Under the pieces are notes generated by a model. The model did no database searches, was not told where the DNA came from, and saw only the letters and a program-made list of their open reading frames with translations. A stretch of DNA of 64,000 bases. Origin: Chelydra serpentina. Taxonomy: Eukaryota > Chordata > Testudines > Chelydridae. Positions 10,698 to 22,150 of the stretch are shown one piece after another (within the stretch, counting starts at the first letter, position 1; each line of letters opens with the position of its first letter). Both the position numbers and the translations under genes were made by a program. The stretch is taken from the NCBI GenBank assembly GCA_037349315.1, contig JBAIAC010000008.1, positions 37,422,001 through 37,486,000 of the forward strand, read 5' to 3'.

Positions 10698-10858
10698 CAG
10701 GGCCAGATCCAGCTTTTCGGCCGTCCCAAGCAAAAAAATAAAATAAAAATGGCCGCCGCCAAACTGCCGAAGCGAACAAAAAACAGCTGTCCCAGAATTC
10801 CCGGACTGCCGCCCCTTGCAAGTCACCGCCTCAAGCACGTGCTCTGGAGTCGGCCCTG
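10698..10858. mobile_element. hAT MITE with exact 8-bp target duplication
   Basis: Starts 'cagggccagatccag' and ends 'ctggagtcggccctg', inverted ends. It is flanked by identical octamers ggtgaaat at 10690-10697 and 10859-10866. At 161 bp, with a CpG-rich interior, it belongs with the elements at 18023-18267 and probably 1-204. Confidence 0.9.
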
Positions 10859-10866
10859 GGTGAAAT

Positions 10867-12893
10867 TTACACCCATGTAGGAAGCCAGCACAAGGCTTAA
10901 TGGCTGCTTACTTCCCATCCTATGCCTTCACTCCTGTCCTCTTCTCAGGAGTGAATTTCACCCACTGTGAATATCTGAAATTCACAGTGTCTTAAACACA
11001 GAATAACCCTCAATTTCATGTAAGAGAGTTTGTTAATTTAAAAATGTATATCATTGTGCATTGCTGAGGCAGCAGGGCCACTATAATCTTTACATCTTTC
11101 CCACCCTTTTCCCCAAAAGGCTTCAGTTTGAAATAATTAAGGTTGAGAATATATTTATTTTATAGATTATGCAAATAAAATGCAATTGTAATAAAAGTAA
11201 AACTCAAATGTTCAATACCAAAGAAACTCCTCACTCTTACAGAACTCTGCCCTCTTCCCATGATGCATCCCTCACTTAATGGTAGGAATTCCTGCCTTTT
11301 AGCACATATATGCTTCCTTTGTATAATTATATAATCTGCATCAACCATTCTGGCCTGTAGTGCCTGCAGATCTCAATCCAATAATGCACTGGTGCGACTG
11401 GTGTTTGGAGATTTTCCCCCCAGAGTGGCTTGATTTTTCAGAGGTGGAGAGCATTGCAGAGTATTTTTCAGATGGGGTGAACCACAGCTCCCACTGAGTA
11501 TAATTTAAGTTTTGTATCACTTCTGAATATCAGGATCTCTGTGTGGAATGGGAATTGTATAGATTGATCTCGAGCCAGTGTGTACACAGTGGGGCCTCTT
11601 CACAATATGGATTGTGGGGCGAATGGATTAAAGTAGGGTGGACAACCCACACTGGTGTAATGGATGGAAGTGGTGTGGTGCGTGGAATGTAGTCTGTGAG
11701 ATGCTGTGGTATCCAATCTGTGTCAGGAGAAGGGAGAATAGTCAAACTTATTACCTATTCGTAATAAGTGAGTCTGGAGTTTTTCAAGGCAACCTGAAGA
11801 GTTTTCTCTGAGAGTGTGGGGTGAGCTTGCATTAGAATGTTAGAGAGGATGGACCAAGGTGCAGGAGGAGATTTAAGGTAGTTGTAGAAGGAACTTAAAC
11901 TTTAAGTAGCTTTACTTTCATTTGTTATTTTCTAACTAAAACATAATAACCATTATAAATGAAATAAATCTGAACCATAACCATTTTAACCTAGCTTTTT
12001 TTCTGGGTATCCCAATGATCACAACATTTGATAGCACAACATTTGATGTCTCTTACTAATTTTTCCCACATATTGCCATACAATATTTTAAGTACAGCTT
12101 CCTTTACCATAGGTTACCTACCAGGCCACAGGTTACAATGTCTATGAGAGCTCTTTCAACAACAAAAAGAAGGGGGAAATGTCTTATCTGGGGTTTCATT
12201 ATGAAAACAACCCATGGAAACTGGGCTGAGTTTCCACTGAGTTTGGGGCAATTTTCATGCTGCTGTGTACTCTGTCTCCCTGCACAGCCTTCCTCTTAGA
12301 GGCCCTGTTGTATCAGTCAGACAAGGTACTCACAAACTTCTACATGTCTTTATTTTAAAGTGGAAACCTCTTTACCAAGCTGCTGCTGCACCTTCTGTAG
12401 CTCTCCCAGCCTCTCAACTCCCTCCCCCCTTCTTCCTGTTTCCTGTCCTTTCAGACTCCCAACAGCCAGTGCTCCCAGTTCTAATAATTACAAGCAACAT
12501 CTAAACACCACAGGCCCTGACTCCCCTTTACCTTATTTGTTTTCAGGGTTAGAAAAAGCCTAGTAGCCTGCTATCGCTCCTTTCCTTTGATGCATTAGAA
12601 GGTGTCCAGATGGCCCCTTTACCAGAAATGGAGTAAAGAAAGCAAGGTACAGGTGGTAGTGTATGAAGTGAAGGAATCTGTAGGGGGCATTGGATGACCA
12701 TGACTGGGCAGAGAGGAACAGGGAAAGGGGTGCTGCCAGGTGGTCATGACTGGATATTTGGGGCTAGGTGAGGGAACTGGAGTTCACTTGTCCCTCACTG
12801 AATGGGTTCCAGGAGGTATGGTTTTTTGGACTAGAGTTGTCCTAATCTGATGTTCTGGTTCCTCTTCATTAGAAACTACCTCTGGAAGCCACC
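10867..12893. other. Intronic sequence, mostly unique
   Basis: About 2 kb with no gene. 'gatttttcagaggtgg' and 'agctcccactga' near 11430-11495 look like a worn palindromic repeat, and 12290-12560 is pyrimidine-rich. Neither is strong enough for a family call. Confidence 0.45.
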
Positions 12894-13178
12894 TTGGGTA
12901 TGTCTATGCAGCAGCTGGGAGGTGTAATTTCCGGCTTGTAGGCTCTGCTTCAGCTAGCGAACATGCTAAAAATAGCAGTGTGGCTGTGCTGGCGGTGGCT
13001 CGGGCTAGCTGTCTGAATGAGATTCTAGGTATGCACTCAGGTGGTTAACCCAAGCTGCTGCCCATGCTGCTGTGGCCACACTTCCATATTTAGCCTGCAA
13101 GCTTGAGCAGAGTTGGTGTATGTACATCTACCCAAACTGAGAATAACACATCCCAGATGCAGAAACTAGATGTACCCA
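12894..13178. mobile_element. Palindromic MITE ('ttgggtatgtctatgcagc' family)
   Basis: The left end 'ttgggtatgtctatgcagca' and 'gctgggaggtgtaatt' pairs with the complement of the right end 'gaataacacatcccagatgc' and 'actagatgtaccca'. The inner halves mirror as well ('aaaatagcagtgtggc' against 'ggccacacttccatattt'). It has no coding capacity. A related architecture is seen at 38478-38732. Confidence 0.75.
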
Positions 13179-14819
13179 GAGTTTGTGGCAGGCTGAAGTG
13201 GAAAGAACCCTCTGGGACTTGTTTTAGCTAGCTTGAGAGCCTCATCGTAGAATAGCTTCAGGCAGCTGGTGGGAAAGCATTTTGGGGAAAGTACTAGCAC
13301 TTAAAAGTAGTTGTTACTTATTATATCAGTGACCTATGTAATATTTGTCATCTACAATTACTGGACATACAACCTTCGAAGAGTGAGTTGCAAATTTGAG
13401 CCCTTTATATTGTTACATTATTTAAAATAAATAAAATATGAAAAGAAAGTAAAGAAGCCATTCAGAAGCTATTCCCTTGTCACAACAGAAGAATTTTTAG
13501 ATAAAAATGGGATGCTTATAGACATATGACTTCAATGAAAAATATCTGAACTGTGGAGCCATTACCATAATTAATCTTGGGGAGTGCAGGTACATATGGG
13601 CTCCATTGAGGCTACAGGTTTGTATAGCTCACCTGAGCTTTATACCAATTCATGCATTCATGCACATTTAATTTCAAATCTCCCCTCAGATCTTTCCTTC
13701 CCCTTAAAATCTGAAAGCTACAGAAATGCACAGATAAGAAAGCCAGAATTGGTTTTCCCAATCTCCTGTGCAGTACACAGAATCAAATCTATGTTTACTG
13801 TTAATGATAATAAGCAAATTAACGTGGTGGGAGAGATTTCAGTTTTCTCTTACATCCTGATTTTAATTGATAGGTTTGGCAAAATAATATTTAATAAGGA
13901 TCAAAAATATTTGATTAGTTTCCCATATTTTCTAACCAACAAAGACCTTTGAGGCAAAATCTTGTCCACAGACGCTGACTTTATATTTTCATGTATCTTT
14001 GGGCAAAATAATTAAAATCATGATATCTTTAAATTTAATCGTTACATTTGTAATGCTTTCTTTTAAGCAAAGCTGGATCTTGCTTTCACAGTACTATGAA
14101 TAGAAACAATAAAAATCTACAGATCCAAGTTTTAGGGCTTTCTGCAGAGAAGATGGAATATTTTTATTAACTGTTCTACTTGACCCCCGTTAGATCTGCT
14201 CCCTACCTGGTTTTTCTCTCTGGTTTCCTGGGTTATAAAACGTTTACCTGCAGCTTGACTGGTTTCTTCTGCATCTAGGCGTTCTTATGAAATTGATGCT
14301 ATGGTACAGCTTTCTGATTCATCAGTCAGAATGTGTCATCCTGGATATTATGATCCAATTGAGCAAGCAGCACCACACAAAACAAAGGACAACCTCAAAG
14401 AAAAGGTCATGCGCAGTTGAATGAAGCACTCATCCGAGTCTAGGAGGAGATTGGATTGGATCTTCTCTCCCTTCCCTGTCCATTTTCTGTTGTTGCAGGA
14501 AGGATTGGGAATGCATGATTTCACTCTATGAAAAGAGTCATATTGTGTGCACCACAGCTACGGGGAGACTGGGCCGTGTGTGCCTTCTTTCCCCATCAAA
14601 GTGCTAGCTTGCAGTGAGAGAGGGAATGCAGAGTATTCCTCCAGCCATGAGGTGGTCTGATAGAGACTCCCAGCAGCCATGGACGCAGATAGGGGCATAA
14701 AGCCAGTCTATGAGAAATGAGGAGAAAGGAGGAAAGAGCTTCTTCAGACACTAGAAGAGCACCAGCAGGAGGAAGCGCTGTGGCAGTTGCAGATGACAGT
14801 AGGAGTTTGTGGCATACAG
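13179..14819. other. Intronic sequence, no recognised feature
   Basis: AT-rich. The open segment at 13584-13952 has no motif or family resemblance and is treated as chance. Confidence 0.45.
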
Positions 14820-14826
14820 CATAGAG

Positions 14827-15027
14827 CAGTGGTTTTCAAACTTTTTGTATTGGTGACCCCTTTCACACAACAAGCCTCTGAGTGTGCCCCCCCCTTTATA
14901 AGTTAAAAATGGAGGGGTTAATTTAATTTAATGGGGGCTCAGGGATGTCAGTCCCACAGCTCGCGACCCCCATGTAACCACCTTGTGACCCCCTGAGGGG
15001 TCACAGACCCCAGTTTGAGAACCCCTG
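14827..15027. mobile_element. hAT MITE ('cagtggtt..aaac/gtttgagaacccctg')
   Basis: The ends 'cagtggttttcaaac' and 'gtttgagaacccctg' are inverted. Flanks catagagc (14820-14827) and aatagagc (15028-15035) agree at 7 of 8 positions, allowing one base of uncertainty in the left boundary. The interior contains mirrored 'gacccc' and 'ggggtc' blocks. It resembles widespread hAT-Charlie-type short elements of amniotes. Confidence 0.8.
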
Positions 15028-15394
15028 AATAGAGCCAGGAAGACAGATAGAGTAGATCAAACCTCCATCCAGTCATCTATTCTCCTATCAACAATTAGGA
15101 AGGAATAAGAAAGTCCCCCACCTCCAAGCCATCTAGAACAGACTGTCCAACAGGTACTAAGGATACAACTACTGCCCATATACTAAGACACAGACCACAC
15201 TTTAGGTTCCCAGAATTCCAGACAGGATTAAACTAGATAGCTAGTACTCAGATACCATGGTGATGGACGCAGTATAAATACATAAAGAAGAAGCCTCCTT
15301 CCCAGCAGCCAAGTGTGAGGATACAACAGTGTATGTCTGGACTTTGGAAGGGGCTTTCCTGGACAAAAGGGGTGTAGTTTGGGAGGGGTCTAAA

Positions 15395-15675
15395 GGGCTA
15401 GGCTACACTACAAGTGCTATATCGGCACAGCTGTGGTGCTGTAGTGCGTCTGGTGAAGACATTCTATGCTGATGGGAGAGAGCTCTCCCGTCGGCATAAT
15501 AAATCCACCTCCATGAGAGGCAGTAGCTATATCGTCGGGAGAGCTTCTCCTGCCAACATAGTACTGTCCACACCAGTGCTTGGGTCGGTATAACTTATGT
15601 CGCTCAGGAGGGTGGCTTATTCACACCCCTGAGTGATGTAAGTTATACCGAAGTAAGTGTTGTGTAGACCTGGCC
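15395..15675. mobile_element. Palindromic MITE flanked by TAAA
   Basis: The left end 'gggctaggctacactacaag' pairs with the complement of 'gtgttgtgtagacctggcc'. Internal mirrored blocks include 'gggagagagctctcccg' and 'ctatatcgtcgggagagc'. TAAA occurs on both sides (15391-15394 and 15676-15679), consistent with a short TAA-type target duplication, so a PIF/Harbinger-like origin is possible. The family is known to me as common in turtles; the superfamily is not certain. Confidence 0.7.
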
Positions 15676-16191
15676 TAAATGTGTGTATAGTTCTTTTAAA
15701 CTTACCCCAGCAGTGGCAGCCTAACTCCTAGACTCCTATATCTTAAGGTTAGCTACCACTGTGAGACACATGGAGGATCATTTGGTATTTGCTAGCTTAT
15801 TAAACTGAACTGTCTTTGCTGTTGTTCATTTATTTTATTGATTTTTAGTGCAGCTCTTGCTGTAGCAGCCAGCCATTTATTTACACAGAAGGATAAAACT
15901 ACCCACAATGCATAGCGATTAAAAAGCCACTATCCTTTGGTCAGGAATAAAATCAAACAGAAGATAAGAGTCAGACAAAAGTTAAACCAAATATATAATG
16001 CTCTGCAGCTCACTAGACCTGGGCTCTGGCAGGGTGCCAGAGGAGTGAATTCTAAAGATCGAAATACCATAAGAGAAAGTTCTGGCAGTAGACATGGAGA
16101 GGCTCTTTTCCCATTGCCCTTCATCTTGTGTCATCATTTGCACTTGCTTTGCATTAGTGTAAATGATGGTACAAGGTGCAGAAGAACAGAG

Positions 16192-16315
16192 TAGGGTGAC
16201 CAGATGTCCTGATTTTATAGGGACAGGCCTGTTTTTGGGGTCTTTTTCTTATATAGGCTCCTATAACCCCCCACCCCTTGTCCCGATTTTTCACACTTGC
16301 TGTCTGGTCACCCTA
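16192..16315. mobile_element. hAT MITE, 124 bp, exact 8-bp target duplication
   Basis: The ends 'tagggtgaccagatgtcc' and 'tgtctggtcaccctа'-type inverted repeat (left 16192, right 16315) are almost perfect. They are flanked by identical gaacagag at 16184-16191 and 16316-16323. A compact, well-preserved insertion. Confidence 0.92.
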
Positions 16316-16323
16316 GAACAGAG

Positions 16324-18014
16324 AATCAGGCCCAGAGTGTTTAAGCACAGGGTCTGTCAGACTGCCTCCTAGCTGAGCTGAATGCTGCAATGGGAGTATG
16401 CAGTAAAGTGATCAAGAGACTGCCTTTACAAGTCTAGCAAGTTGTTCAGTGCCCTCAGCTCCCATAAACTTCAGCGGGAGTTGGTGCTTATCACCTTGCA
16501 GGGTTAGACCTGCAAAGAAGAGGACACCTCAGCAATGTCTTTCTTGAAGTCAACCAGACACTAATTGGAAGCCAGCGCAATGATCAAATCATGGGTACAG
16601 CATACTTGTTCACGGGGGATTCCTCCACTCAGGGCTCCAGGCAGTTTTCTCTGTTAGTGGAATGAGTTTTAGATGATAGAAGACACCATTAAAAATTATT
16701 TGCTGTTTCCATAATCAAAACATGAAGCCTTGTTATTAATGGAACATGAGAATTTGACAGGTATGTTCAGCAGCGCTGTATTAATCACAGCATCTCAATG
16801 TTCCTGGTAAAATAATTAACGTAAAATGATTGACAATCTCAGCATTTAAGTAGCCATAATTAAGTTTCAGAGGCAGTGCACCATTAAGAATAATAGGCTA
16901 TGGTCACACCTATTTTAGTGGGAATGTTTCAGTATGTCTGGTGTCTGATTCAAAAACACAGCAGTCATTTTAAATACTTTATTGTTAAAACTTATCTTTG
17001 CAACCTAAAAGGAAAAAGATTTGTTTTTTTTTAGTTGAATCTTAGATTAGTATAATCCAGAGAAAATGTGCAGGTCGACACAATTTTAGCAACAGATAAA
17101 TCTTATAAAGGGGGCCTGATCCAAACCTTTTGAAGGCATTGGGAGTTGCATTAGGCCCAAAGTTTGGAATCTGGGTTTGTTTAATTTGCAATGGAGAATG
17201 ACAGCAGTGACACAGTAGAGAGCAAGTGCAATCGAATCAGTGATAGTAGCTCCCAGCAGCAGCATTCTTTATGAGACAAACAGAAAGTAGCACTATAGAA
17301 AAATTCTTTTTGTGACAAGGATGATAATAGGAATGGGAACTGGTGCAAGCACTGCCCATTCTCAGTACATGCAAAACACAGTTTTTTGATGGTCTTTAGT
17401 TGCAGTACCAGAGGGCTATTTCCCCTCCTTTCTTTCCCCCCTACCTGTATGTTCTTTACTTATTGTAGAACTAATTGGGTTATGAAGTATTGTAGAGATG
17501 AGTGATATTAGACAAGATGGGCCCCAGTTACAAAGTTTGGATCCACTCTTCTCCAAACCTGGGGAGTGTTTGTATCCTCCATTTTGGTTTGGGCCTCTCT
17601 CTAAATGTAAGCAGAACTGTGCAAAACTAGGTGGCTCCATTTTTGTGGGTTAATGCAACATTGTCTTTGGTCCTGCTCTGTGCACATTTGCATCCCCTGA
17701 GTTTCACTTTGAGTTTCAGGCTTGAATAAACCTAGAACTTTAAAATAAAACTCAGTGAAAAGGGCCAAGTTTCGCCTAGTTCCACATGGAAACCGTGTGA
17801 AACTACAAACTGCCTGATTTCAATCCACGGATGAGGCCCAGTTTAGAACAAACCTTGGTCACAGTTAAGCTTTGGATGAATCAGGAGCTAATTTCAAACT
17901 ATGTGAGAATGTGAAATCAAGTTTAACATATTTTGTGTTTTACTACAAATGTTTTCTAAAGCTGCAGTTTTAAGTAATAACATACAGGCAGGTTTTATCT
18001 GGCCCTTGCACCCC
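16324..18014. other. Intronic sequence with small palindromic scraps
   Basis: Mostly AT-rich and unique. Around 17110-17155, 'gggcctgatccaaacc' and 'gcattaggccca' form a short palindromic repeat of a type seen several times in the window. No gene is present. Confidence 0.45.
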
Positions 18015-18022
18015 CATACAAG

Positions 18023-18267
18023 CAGGGCCAGCTCCAGGCACCAGCCGACCAAGCACGTGCTTGGGGCGGCACCTTCTAAGGGGCGGCCAATCCTGGTGTG
18101 GCGCTCGGGTTTGTTTTTTTTTTACTTTGGCGGGGCGGCGCCCGTGGGAGGGGGGGTTGTTTCGGTGGGACGGCGTTCGTTGTTGTTGTTGTTTTTTCCT
18201 GGTGGGGGGTGACGCTCGGTTTTTGGTTTTTTTGCTTGAGGCGGCAAAAAAGTTAGAGCCGGCCCTG
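18023..18267. mobile_element. hAT MITE, 245 bp, exact 8-bp target duplication
   Basis: Starts 'cagggccagctccaggca' and ends 'gttagagccggccctg'. Identical catacaag octamers flank it (18015-18022 and 18268-18275). The GC-rich interior produces several spurious reading frames on both strands. Confidence 0.93.
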
Positions 18268-18894
18268 CATACAAGGAAAAGAGAACTGTTCTCTCCCTGG
18301 GGATAAACATTTCCCTCCAAAAGTTGTGGAAAAACAGGAAGGCAGGCATAGTTTGAATGGTGCAGCCTGAACACCCACACTGTGTACTTGGGAGCTCAGG
18401 GAAGAAATTGGCTCCCTGAGGCACATTTCATCCTGAGTTTTCCCTTTCACATTGCAGGGCTGTGTTTAACTGGTGCAATGTAGTCCACAGTAATAAGATC
18501 CTTGGAGTGAAAATTATACCTCTTTGGGTTTAAATTATGCCAGCAATGGGTTTAAACTTACTCCAGCAATGAATCCAATCCCCTTTGCCTCGGTTGGTAA
18601 AACACTGGGCATATTAGTTGCACCAAATAAATGGAACCTGAAAGGACTAACAATTATTAGCTGCTGAATAGTCCTATTGGCAGGAAAGGCATCTGTAATG
18701 TGTTTTGTCTTCAGATTATATTCACTATTAAAAGCAGCCAACAGGCATTGATGCCATTTGTATGTAAAATATGCATTTCATATATCTGCAAACATCTTTC
18801 CATATAAGGTTGGAAAACCCTTCCAGTTATTTTAACCATATAAGGTTACCTGGGCAAATCTTAAGGCATTCTGTGGGCCAAGCTCTGCTCTTAC

Positions 18895-18965
18895 TTACAC
18901 CAATATAAATCCAGATCAACTGGATTGAAATCCGTGGCATTACTCCAGATTTATACTGGTGTGAG
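18895..18965. mobile_element. Short hairpin MITE ('ttacaccaatataaatccag')
   Basis: About 70 bp whose left half 'ttacaccaatataaatccag' is the imperfect complement of its right half 'ctccagatttatactggtgt'. Similar hairpins occur at 29407-29460 and, more worn, at 38339-38440 and 61440-61500. Confidence 0.65.
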
Positions 18966-20647
18966 CACACAATTGAGGTTTATCCACTTTTGGAGTTATT
19001 ATGGTGATGTATTATTTAAATGAAGGAATTGCTGCATATCACTTCCAGTAACAAAATGCGAAATCCTTTGGACCTTATTATCCTAACAGTTGTATGCAGA
19101 CAACTCTGTGGAGAGTGACAACTCTACATTTAGTATGCTTAGTGTTGTCAGGTTTAAAAGTGATAGATCTCTACCCAGGTGATAAATTGCACAGAGCACT
19201 CTTGGCTTTTTGGTGAGATTTTACATACTATCTATAGAATAACACAGATAGTTCGTGGAGTGTCCCCATGGTGTGAGTTCACACCACTTAAGCAAATCTG
19301 TTACACTTTTCATGTAATGGTGCTTTAAGTGATAGCACTGTTTGTGATCTCTAAGGGTAAAGTAGCTAATGGAAAAACTTTGTTCATGAGTTGAAGAACA
19401 CTCAAAATGTGCTACTGTTTGGGTTATTCTAGGCCATCTTATTACATCTTTAGTTTTCTGCCATGGGCCAATTTACTGAGGGCATTGGCTGTAGTGAAAA
19501 CAGTTGATCTGGAGATTGACATTATTGACAGATTCTTAATAATGTATCTCATGATGACAGTTGCTATGCCATAAAAACACACCCCACACTGAGATTAAAT
19601 GATGGTGAAGCTCTGTCAGGAGGTGGAATTGGTTTTACTCTGTCCCATAGAGTGGGCTCAGTGTTCCATCTGGTAAAGTCACAGTATTGTTGAGCTAGAA
19701 AGAAAAATTGGAGTAAGCCATGCAAAATTGTAGGTAAAATTCTTGTTTAATAATATAAAATCCTCTATGAGAGATACATGTTGAACAAAGCCACAATGAG
19801 TATTTTAATGTGCTTTTTTTGAATAAATATTTGCACTCTGTGTTTATTACCATGGAGCGATCATCACCTTTTCTTCCCAGGCAGGCAGGAAAAGATCAGA
19901 ATAGCTTGGTTTTCATAGTAATAAGTGATAGACAGAACAATCCCTTTGAGATGGTAATTCTTCCTGTTTGTCTATAGGGGATAGAGGTCTATTTCAAACT
20001 GGAGACACTATATTCCAATTTCCTATTTACAAAGTCCATAGCATATAAGAGTATTTGTTATGTGCCACATAATAGTATGATTAGAATTCAACTGTAATGT
20101 ACAAATGTTAAAAGAAATGGTATTCAAGCTTCACTGTGGAGAAACTCATTTTCTTCCAGGCACAGGAGTCAAACAGTAAATCAAATGTTTCTCATTAGAT
20201 TCTGTGTTAAGCATGTTGCCAGTTGAACAGTATTGCATGCACTGGTGCATCAGTGAATGGCATATTATTCCAGAAGCTTCTGTGTATTAGAATAGATGAT
20301 ACAGGACTAACCTTGTTGTCAGCCTTGTTGTAGATTATGTCTGCACAGACACATTTGTTTATATTCTGAAAATGTAGGTGGTTCAGAGGCTTAATTATTT
20401 TTAGGGAAATGGAGTTTAGTAAGCATTAGCTGCTTCTACCACCCACTCTTTAGTGGAAGAAAAAAGAACACTTGACTATAATTAAAGACAATCTGAGTGA
20501 AGCTTCCTTCTAATGTACACACAGTCAAGTGACAGCATGATACCATTTCCATGTTCAGTTAGTATTTTTAAGATAATTACTGCATTTGCCTATGTATTTT
20601 CTATCAGTCTTACAAACATTGGTTTTTATGTTGTTTTCCCCCCCCAG
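18966..20647. other. End of GRM8 intron, no repeat recognised
   Basis: AT-rich intronic sequence leading to the 3' splice site of the TM7 exon. The acceptor is 'gttttccccccccag' with AG at 20646-20647. The open segment upstream of 20648 (from 20513) is intronic read-through; the real coding region begins at the splice site. Confidence 0.7.
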
Positions 20648-20894
20648 ATGTACATCCAGACAACAACACTTACTGTCTCCATGAGTTTAAGTGCTTCAGT
20701 ATCTCTGGGCATGCTCTACATGCCCAAGGTTTATATTATCATTTTTCATCCAGAGCAGAATGTTCAAAAACGGAAGAGGAGCTTCAAAGCTGTAGTGACA
20801 GCTGCCACAATGCAAAGCAAACTGATCCAAAAAGGAAATGACAGACCAAATGGCGAGGTCAAAACTGAACTGTGTGAAAGTCTTGACACCAACA
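20648..20894 (+). CDS. GRM8: GRM8 penultimate coding exon: TM7 and proximal C-tail
   Basis: GRM8 encodes metabotropic glutamate receptor 8, a class C GPCR of group III that couples to Gi/o and inhibits presynaptic transmitter release. This 247-nt exon (82 codons plus 1 nt) starts in phase 0 after 'ccccccccag'. It encodes the extracellular loop 3/TM7 boundary ('[20 protein letters not shown]'), the rest of TM7 ('[16 protein letters not shown]') and the proximal tail '[19 protein letters not shown]'. In group III receptors this tail binds calmodulin and G-beta-gamma and carries a PKC-type serine. '[17 protein letters not shown]' after that is the part that separates GRM8 from GRM4 and GRM7, from memory of the families. 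The exon ends ...N-A|GTAAGT. The ligand-binding and TM1-6 exons are upstream of the window. Confidence 0.97.
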
Positions 20895-20944
20895 GTAAGT
20901 CATCTGTAGACTTTCCCATGGTCAAGAGTGGGAACACTTCATAA
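20895..20944 (+). CDS. GRM8: Alternative mGlu8b-type C-terminus (read-through/extended exon)
   Basis: If the first donor (20895) is skipped, the frame continues for 16 codons, '[16 protein letters not shown]', and stops at 20942-20944. This closely matches what I remember of the mammalian mGlu8b tail, with conservative changes. In mammals the 8b transcript carries a 55-nt out-of-frame insertion. Here 20895-20949 is exactly 55 nt and is followed by a second GT donor (GTACGT at 20950). The open frame, tail similarity and donor spacing agree, so I take it as a conserved isoform and not intron noise. Usage cannot be judged from DNA. Confidence 0.9.
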
Positions 20945-20955
20945 TAGATGTACGT
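20895..20955 (+). promoter_or_regulatory. Two competing 5' splice sites, 55 nt apart
   Basis: The proximal donor is aca|GTAAGT (20895) and the distal donor is gat|GTACGT (20950). The proximal site joins to 31175 and gives the 8a tail. The distal site includes an in-frame stop and gives the 8b tail, with 31175 onwards becoming 3' UTR. The proximal site fits the U1 consensus better, which predicts 8a as the default form. Confidence 0.85.
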
Positions 20956-21695
20956 TCGCAAGAATGCACTCACTTTTAATTGTAAATGTTATTCTTTTTT
21001 TGCTTGTACTGCATGAATGCAGAGATGTGTCAGAATTCAAGTACCTTTGAGAACAGGAATGCCTACGGTTTGCCTACATGCAAATCTTTTTTATGGGTGA
21101 CAACTGGTGATTAAAAAAATGAACACATTTTGGAAAACCCACATCTTTATAAATGATCTGGCCTAGCAAGCACTAAATTGTTGCATCATGTTTTACTATG
21201 ACAGTCTCATTATATACTGACGCTTCTTAGGATATATTTAGGTGAGCCATTTTCAAGACTTTTGAAAAATATGGCTTCACATTCTACATTCTTTTTTAAA
21301 ATACAACTAGACATGGGTGAAAATATTTCTTCCTTAACCTTCTACCCTGTACTGAGAATTGTTTGTATAACTTGTGCATTTCCTATGATTTATCTATAGT
21401 CCTAAAAAGGCTGCCTGCCGCCACCTGGTGAGGACTTTTGGGGAAAAAGTACTGCATGATCCCATCACCCAAATCTTTGCTGTATGGATCCCTTTTTAAG
21501 TTTACAAAAAAATTAACATAAGTATCTATGTTCCAAGTGTTCATGCACATATAGATTAGACTCTATATTTTTAGATTTACCAAAGGATAGAAGTGGGAAG
21601 AGAACATTTTCCACATCTGGAAGGTCTTTGAATCCTGGCACATCTCTTAGGAATTGATAAATTATTATAATGTCCAGACAGCAGCATATCATAAA
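20956..21695. other. Last GRM8 intron, 5' portion
   Basis: AT-rich intronic sequence. I recognise no repeat or secondary exon here. Confidence 0.5.
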
Positions 21696-22142
21696 TAGAG
21701 CTGAGTGAATGTTTTCTGTACTCGGTCTTTTTCAGTGACAATCACAGATTCAGTGACACCAAAGACATTTAGTGAATTCATATTGCCTTTGCCAAAATTG
21801 TTTTGGAAATGTAAAAAATTTCCCCAAAAAATCAAACTATTTTATTTTGACATTTTCTAAATGGACCCTTTTGATTTTTTACTTTGAAATGACTTTCCAT
21901 TTGAACATTTCCTTTAATTGTATTTTTAAAAAATCAAAAACATAAAATGGTCAAAACTGAAATGAAACATTTCAATTTTATCATAACAAAATGTTTCATT
22001 CAGCCCCAAAGAAATGTTATTTTACTCTTTGATTCACCAAAAATTGTGTTTGTCGGGTCAACCTAAAATATTGTTTTTAAGGTTTTTTTTACATTTTTTG
22101 GAATTGCCAGCAAATTGAAAAATCCATTTTTGCCCAACTCTA
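21696..22142. mobile_element. AT-rich element with 'tagagctg/caactcta' ends
   Basis: Starts 'tagagctgagtgaatg' and ends 'tttttgcccaactcta', weak inverted ends. The interior is full of 'aaatgttt', 'ttttgaca' and 'aaatttcccc' words, like 7008-7427. The flanks atcataaa and tcaataaa are similar but not convincing as a target duplication. A shorter relative ('ctagagctggttaaaa') lies near 26408. Confidence 0.5.
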
Positions 22143-22150
22143 TCAATAAA

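Noticed and set aside
11400..11500. A palindromic repeat around 'tttcagaggtgg'
   Set aside because: The symmetry is too worn to define ends or family; mentioned only in the region note.
17970..18424. Long frames on both strands around 18.1-18.4 kb
   Set aside because: They span a 245-bp hAT MITE bounded by exact target duplications and follow its GC-rich interior.
20513..20647. Upstream part of the open frame ending at 20944, with a possible ATG start at 20513
   Set aside because: The GRM8 similarity begins exactly after the splice acceptor at 20647. The residues before it do not match the receptor, so this is intronic read-through.
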